The notes under the pieces are model-generated. The model was not told where the DNA came from. It was given only the letters and a program-made list of their open reading frames with translations, and made no database searches. Made by a program: the position numbers and the translations under genes. Positions 16,103 through 18,000 of a DNA stretch of 18,000 bases are shown here, one piece after another. Position 1 is the stretch's first letter. Each line of letters starts with the position of its first letter. Source of the stretch: an uncultured Collinsella sp. (GTDB lineage: Bacteria > Actinomycetota > Coriobacteriia > Coriobacteriales > Coriobacteriaceae); contig CAUBOH010000029.1 in assembly GCA_958437495.1 (NCBI GenBank), forward strand, positions 1-18,000, in the 5' to 3' direction.

Positions 16103-18000
16103 GTGAAGGATTCCGACCTCTCCACAACAGCTGCGCGCGACGCCGCTCGCATTGTTTGGTTTAAGCGCTATCCCGCCAAGCAGACGCTCATCGCCTTTTT
16201 GCTCGCCCTGCTGGCGACCACGGCGTTTTCCATCGATCCCGCCCCGGTGTCGAGCAATGCAGTCCTGGCGATCGACCCAAAGGCCTCGGGCATGCTTTAC
16301 GTGTGCTACGAGGTTCTCCTGTCGTTTGCCGGTCATACCGACGCGGTCATGCTGCTCGCGTTGGCCTGCCTACTCACGTTGCCCTTTCGCTACGTGTTCT
16401 TTGGCCGCGGCGACGCTTGGCGCCCATCGGTGATTCTGCCGTCGCTGCTCTTTGCTATCTGCATGGTGTTCGGCCGCAGCTACGATCTTATCGATTCCGC
16501 CGAGCTTGTCCTTGGCGACAAGGCGCGCGTCATCTGCGCCTGGATCGGCGGCGCGGGATGGATGCTCTTGGCAGTCGTCGCCTTCTACCTTGCGTTTGAG
16601 TGCCTGGATTGGCTGAGCACGCGCCGCATTCCGTTTTCGGAGGCGCGCTTTGGCCGCGTATGGCGCGTGGCCCACGCCGTGCTCTCAAGGCATCCCTTCG
16701 CCGGGCCCTTTCTGGTGCTCATGATTGCCTGGGCGCCCACACTCATTGCCTCGCTGCCCGGCCTTTTTATGGGAGACACGGGCGCGCAGATTCGCCAGTG
16801 GTTTAACTATCCCAACGGTACGAGCGACTACCTGCGCCTGCTCAACCCCAATGTCCTGCTCAACGGGCATCATCCGGTCGTGCACACGGCTATCATCGGC
16901 TCGTGCGTGCAACTGGGGCTTTCGATCTTTAACAGCGCCAATGCGGGGCTTGCTATCTATACTTGTGCCCAATTTGTCATCACGGCCGCCTGCATGGCCT
17001 ATTCCATCTCGTCGCTACGAAAGTTTGGCGTCAGCATGCCCGTTCGTGGTGTGGCGCTGCTGTTCTTTACGCTTATGCCGATGTTCTCTAACTACGCGGC
17101 GCTGCTTACCAAAGACGTGCTCTTTGCCGATTCATTTTTGGTTTTGCTCGTGCAGACCGTCAAGCTCGTTGCCTGCGGCCTGCCCCGTCGTGATGCGAAC
17201 GCCGAGCGCGTGGGCGAGCCCAGGCCCGTTCTTTTTGCGCGGCATGACTGGTTACTGCTCGTTCTGGGTGCTCTGGGTTCCACGTTTTTGCGTAACGGTG
17301 GCTTGGTGTTTCCGCTGGCGGCGTGCGCGATCGCGGCGGCGTTTTGCGCCTGGGATGCGCATGCGGCTCGCCGTGCGGCTCAACAGGATAGTGCTGCGCC
17401 CGCGCTTTGCGTGCCGCGCTTGCGCTGGGTTGGCATCCTTACGGTACTGGCACTTTGCCTTGTCTCTAATATGTACTTCACCAAGGTCTTTATGCCGGCG
17501 CACGATATTACGCCCGGCTCCAAGCGCGAGGTGCTTTCGATTCCGTTTCAGCAGACGGCTCGTTTCGTGCAAAAGCACGACGGTCTTAACTCGGGCGTGA
17601 ATCCTACGGTTAAGGAGGATGGCACCATCGTGGAGGCTCCTTGCGACGGCCTGGTGACCGACGAGGAGCGCGCTGTGATCGACCGGGTACTCAAGTACGA
17701 GAACCTGGGCCGCCGCTACAACCCCGACAAGTCCGACGCCGTTAAAAACTGCTTCAATGAGTACGCCTCACAGGAGGACATCAAGGCCTATTTTGAGGTG
17801 TGGGCCCAGATGTTCAAAAAGGACCCCGAGTGCTATATCTCGGCGCTCGTCAATAACTACTACGGGTACTTCTATCCGAGTGCTCGTGATGCATGGGTCT
17901 ACAGCACGGCGCGCAGTGCCGAGATCATGGCGAAGCCCGATAACCTCAAGTACTTTGACTTCCATCCGGTCGATAGCAAGGTCGTGCGCTGGTGCGACCA
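16103..18000 (+). CDS. Large polytopic membrane protein, DUF6020-like, 3' partial
   Basis: An uninterrupted frame runs from GTG 16103 past the right edge (632 codons visible). The GTG is the first start codon after a stop at 16076; AGAAAGG 11 bases upstream is a modest ribosome site. About ten membrane segments fill residues 20-470. Conserved-looking loop motifs are GDTGAQIRQWF (D225), NGHHPVVHT (H256, H257, H261), LTKDVLF and FLRNGG. The acidic first loop followed by HHP resembles GT-C-fold glycosyltransferases. I recognise the layout as DUF6020-like, a family common in Coriobacteria and Firmicutes. From about residue 480 the protein turns hydrophilic, with a short SIPFQQTARF motif and then a charged domain. 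No function is established. It follows the lgt terminator, so it is probably a separate transcript. Confidence 0.8.
   Translation, partial: MKDSDLSTTAARDAARIVWFKRYPAKQTLIAFLLALLATTAFSIDPAPVSSNAVLAIDPKASGMLYVCYEVLLSFAGHTDAVMLLALACLLTLPFRYVFFGRGDAWRPSVILPSLLFAICMVFGRSYDLIDSAELVLGDKARVICAWIGGAGWMLLAVVAFYLAFECLDWLSTRRIPFSEARFGRVWRVAHAVLSRHPFAGPFLVLMIAWAPTLIASLPGLFMGDTGAQIRQWFNYPNGTSDYLRLLNPNVLLNGHHPVVHTAIIGSCVQLGLSIFNSANAGLAIYTCAQFVITAACMAYSISSLRKFGVSMPVRGVALLFFTLMPMFSNYAALLTKDVLFADSFLVLLVQTVKLVACGLPRRDANAERVGEPRPVLFARHDWLLLVLGALGSTFLRNGGLVFPLAACAIAAAFCAWDAHAARRAAQQDSAAPALCVPRLRWVGILTVLALCLVSNMYFTKVFMPAHDITPGSKREVLSIPFQQTARFVQKHDGLNSGVNPTVKEDGTIVEAPCDGLVTDEERAVIDRVLKYENLGRRYNPDKSDAVKNCFNEYASQEDIKAYFEVWAQMFKKDPECYISALVNNYYGYFYPSARDAWVYSTARSAEIMAKPDNLKYFDFHPVDSKVVRWCD

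Noticed and set aside
16725..17600. A 291-codon + strand frame within the last membrane-protein gene
   Set aside because: It is Arg/Ser/Pro-rich and out of phase with the frame from GTG 16103, which encodes membrane helices and runs to the window end.

Overview
The window is high-GC bacterial DNA with dense genes and strong G/C third-position bias. Its gene families point to a gut Coriobacteriia, most likely Collinsella or a close relative. This is inferred from a giant activase/dehydratase fusion, a lipoprotein arylsulfate sulfotransferase, an Ala-rich CAP-domain surface protein with an LAQTG sorting motif, and a DUF6020-like membrane protein. No rRNA gene is present to confirm it. No tRNA gene, CRISPR array or insertion sequence was recognised, and no gene-free stretch exceeds 300 bases.

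Left part (1-6179, + strand): the 3' part of a very large CoA-substrate enzyme activase/2-hydroxyacyl-CoA dehydratase-like protein ends in a strong terminator. A 3-hydroxyacyl-CoA dehydrogenase follows, then a Tat-type lipoprotein arylsulfate sulfotransferase. The first two are both acyl-CoA enzymes and may share a fermentative pathway. The terminator between them means they need not be one operon.

Middle (6255-11220): a minus-strand DUF389 membrane protein carries an EF-hand-like loop. It is divergent from a long secreted coiled-coil/CAP surface protein. The intergenic region between them is AT-rich and holds two exact TTGCGCAA palindromes 26 bp apart. The surface-protein gene is cut by a single in-frame TAG at 7947-7949. 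The reading frame stays open on both sides in the same phase, so it is a recent nonsense change, a readthrough case or a sequence error. Back-to-back terminators (11127-11170 for + and 11180-11220 for -) close this gene and the convergent OPT transporter.

Right part (11283-18000): a minus-strand OPT-family transporter is divergent from a + strand housekeeping run. That run is type III pantothenate kinase (coaX), dCMP deaminase, a small NifU-like Fe-S scaffold and prolipoprotein diacylglyceryl transferase (lgt). Lgt would lipidate proteins such as the sulfotransferase. A 17-bp-stem terminator follows lgt. The window ends inside a large polytopic membrane protein that starts at GTG 16103 and runs past the right edge.

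Most of the window is ordinary core and accessory content. The parts most worth a second look are the interrupted surface-protein gene with its paired palindromes, the EF-hand-like loop in the DUF389 protein, and the sulfotransferase that lacks the catalytic-domain cysteines of the Escherichia coli enzyme.
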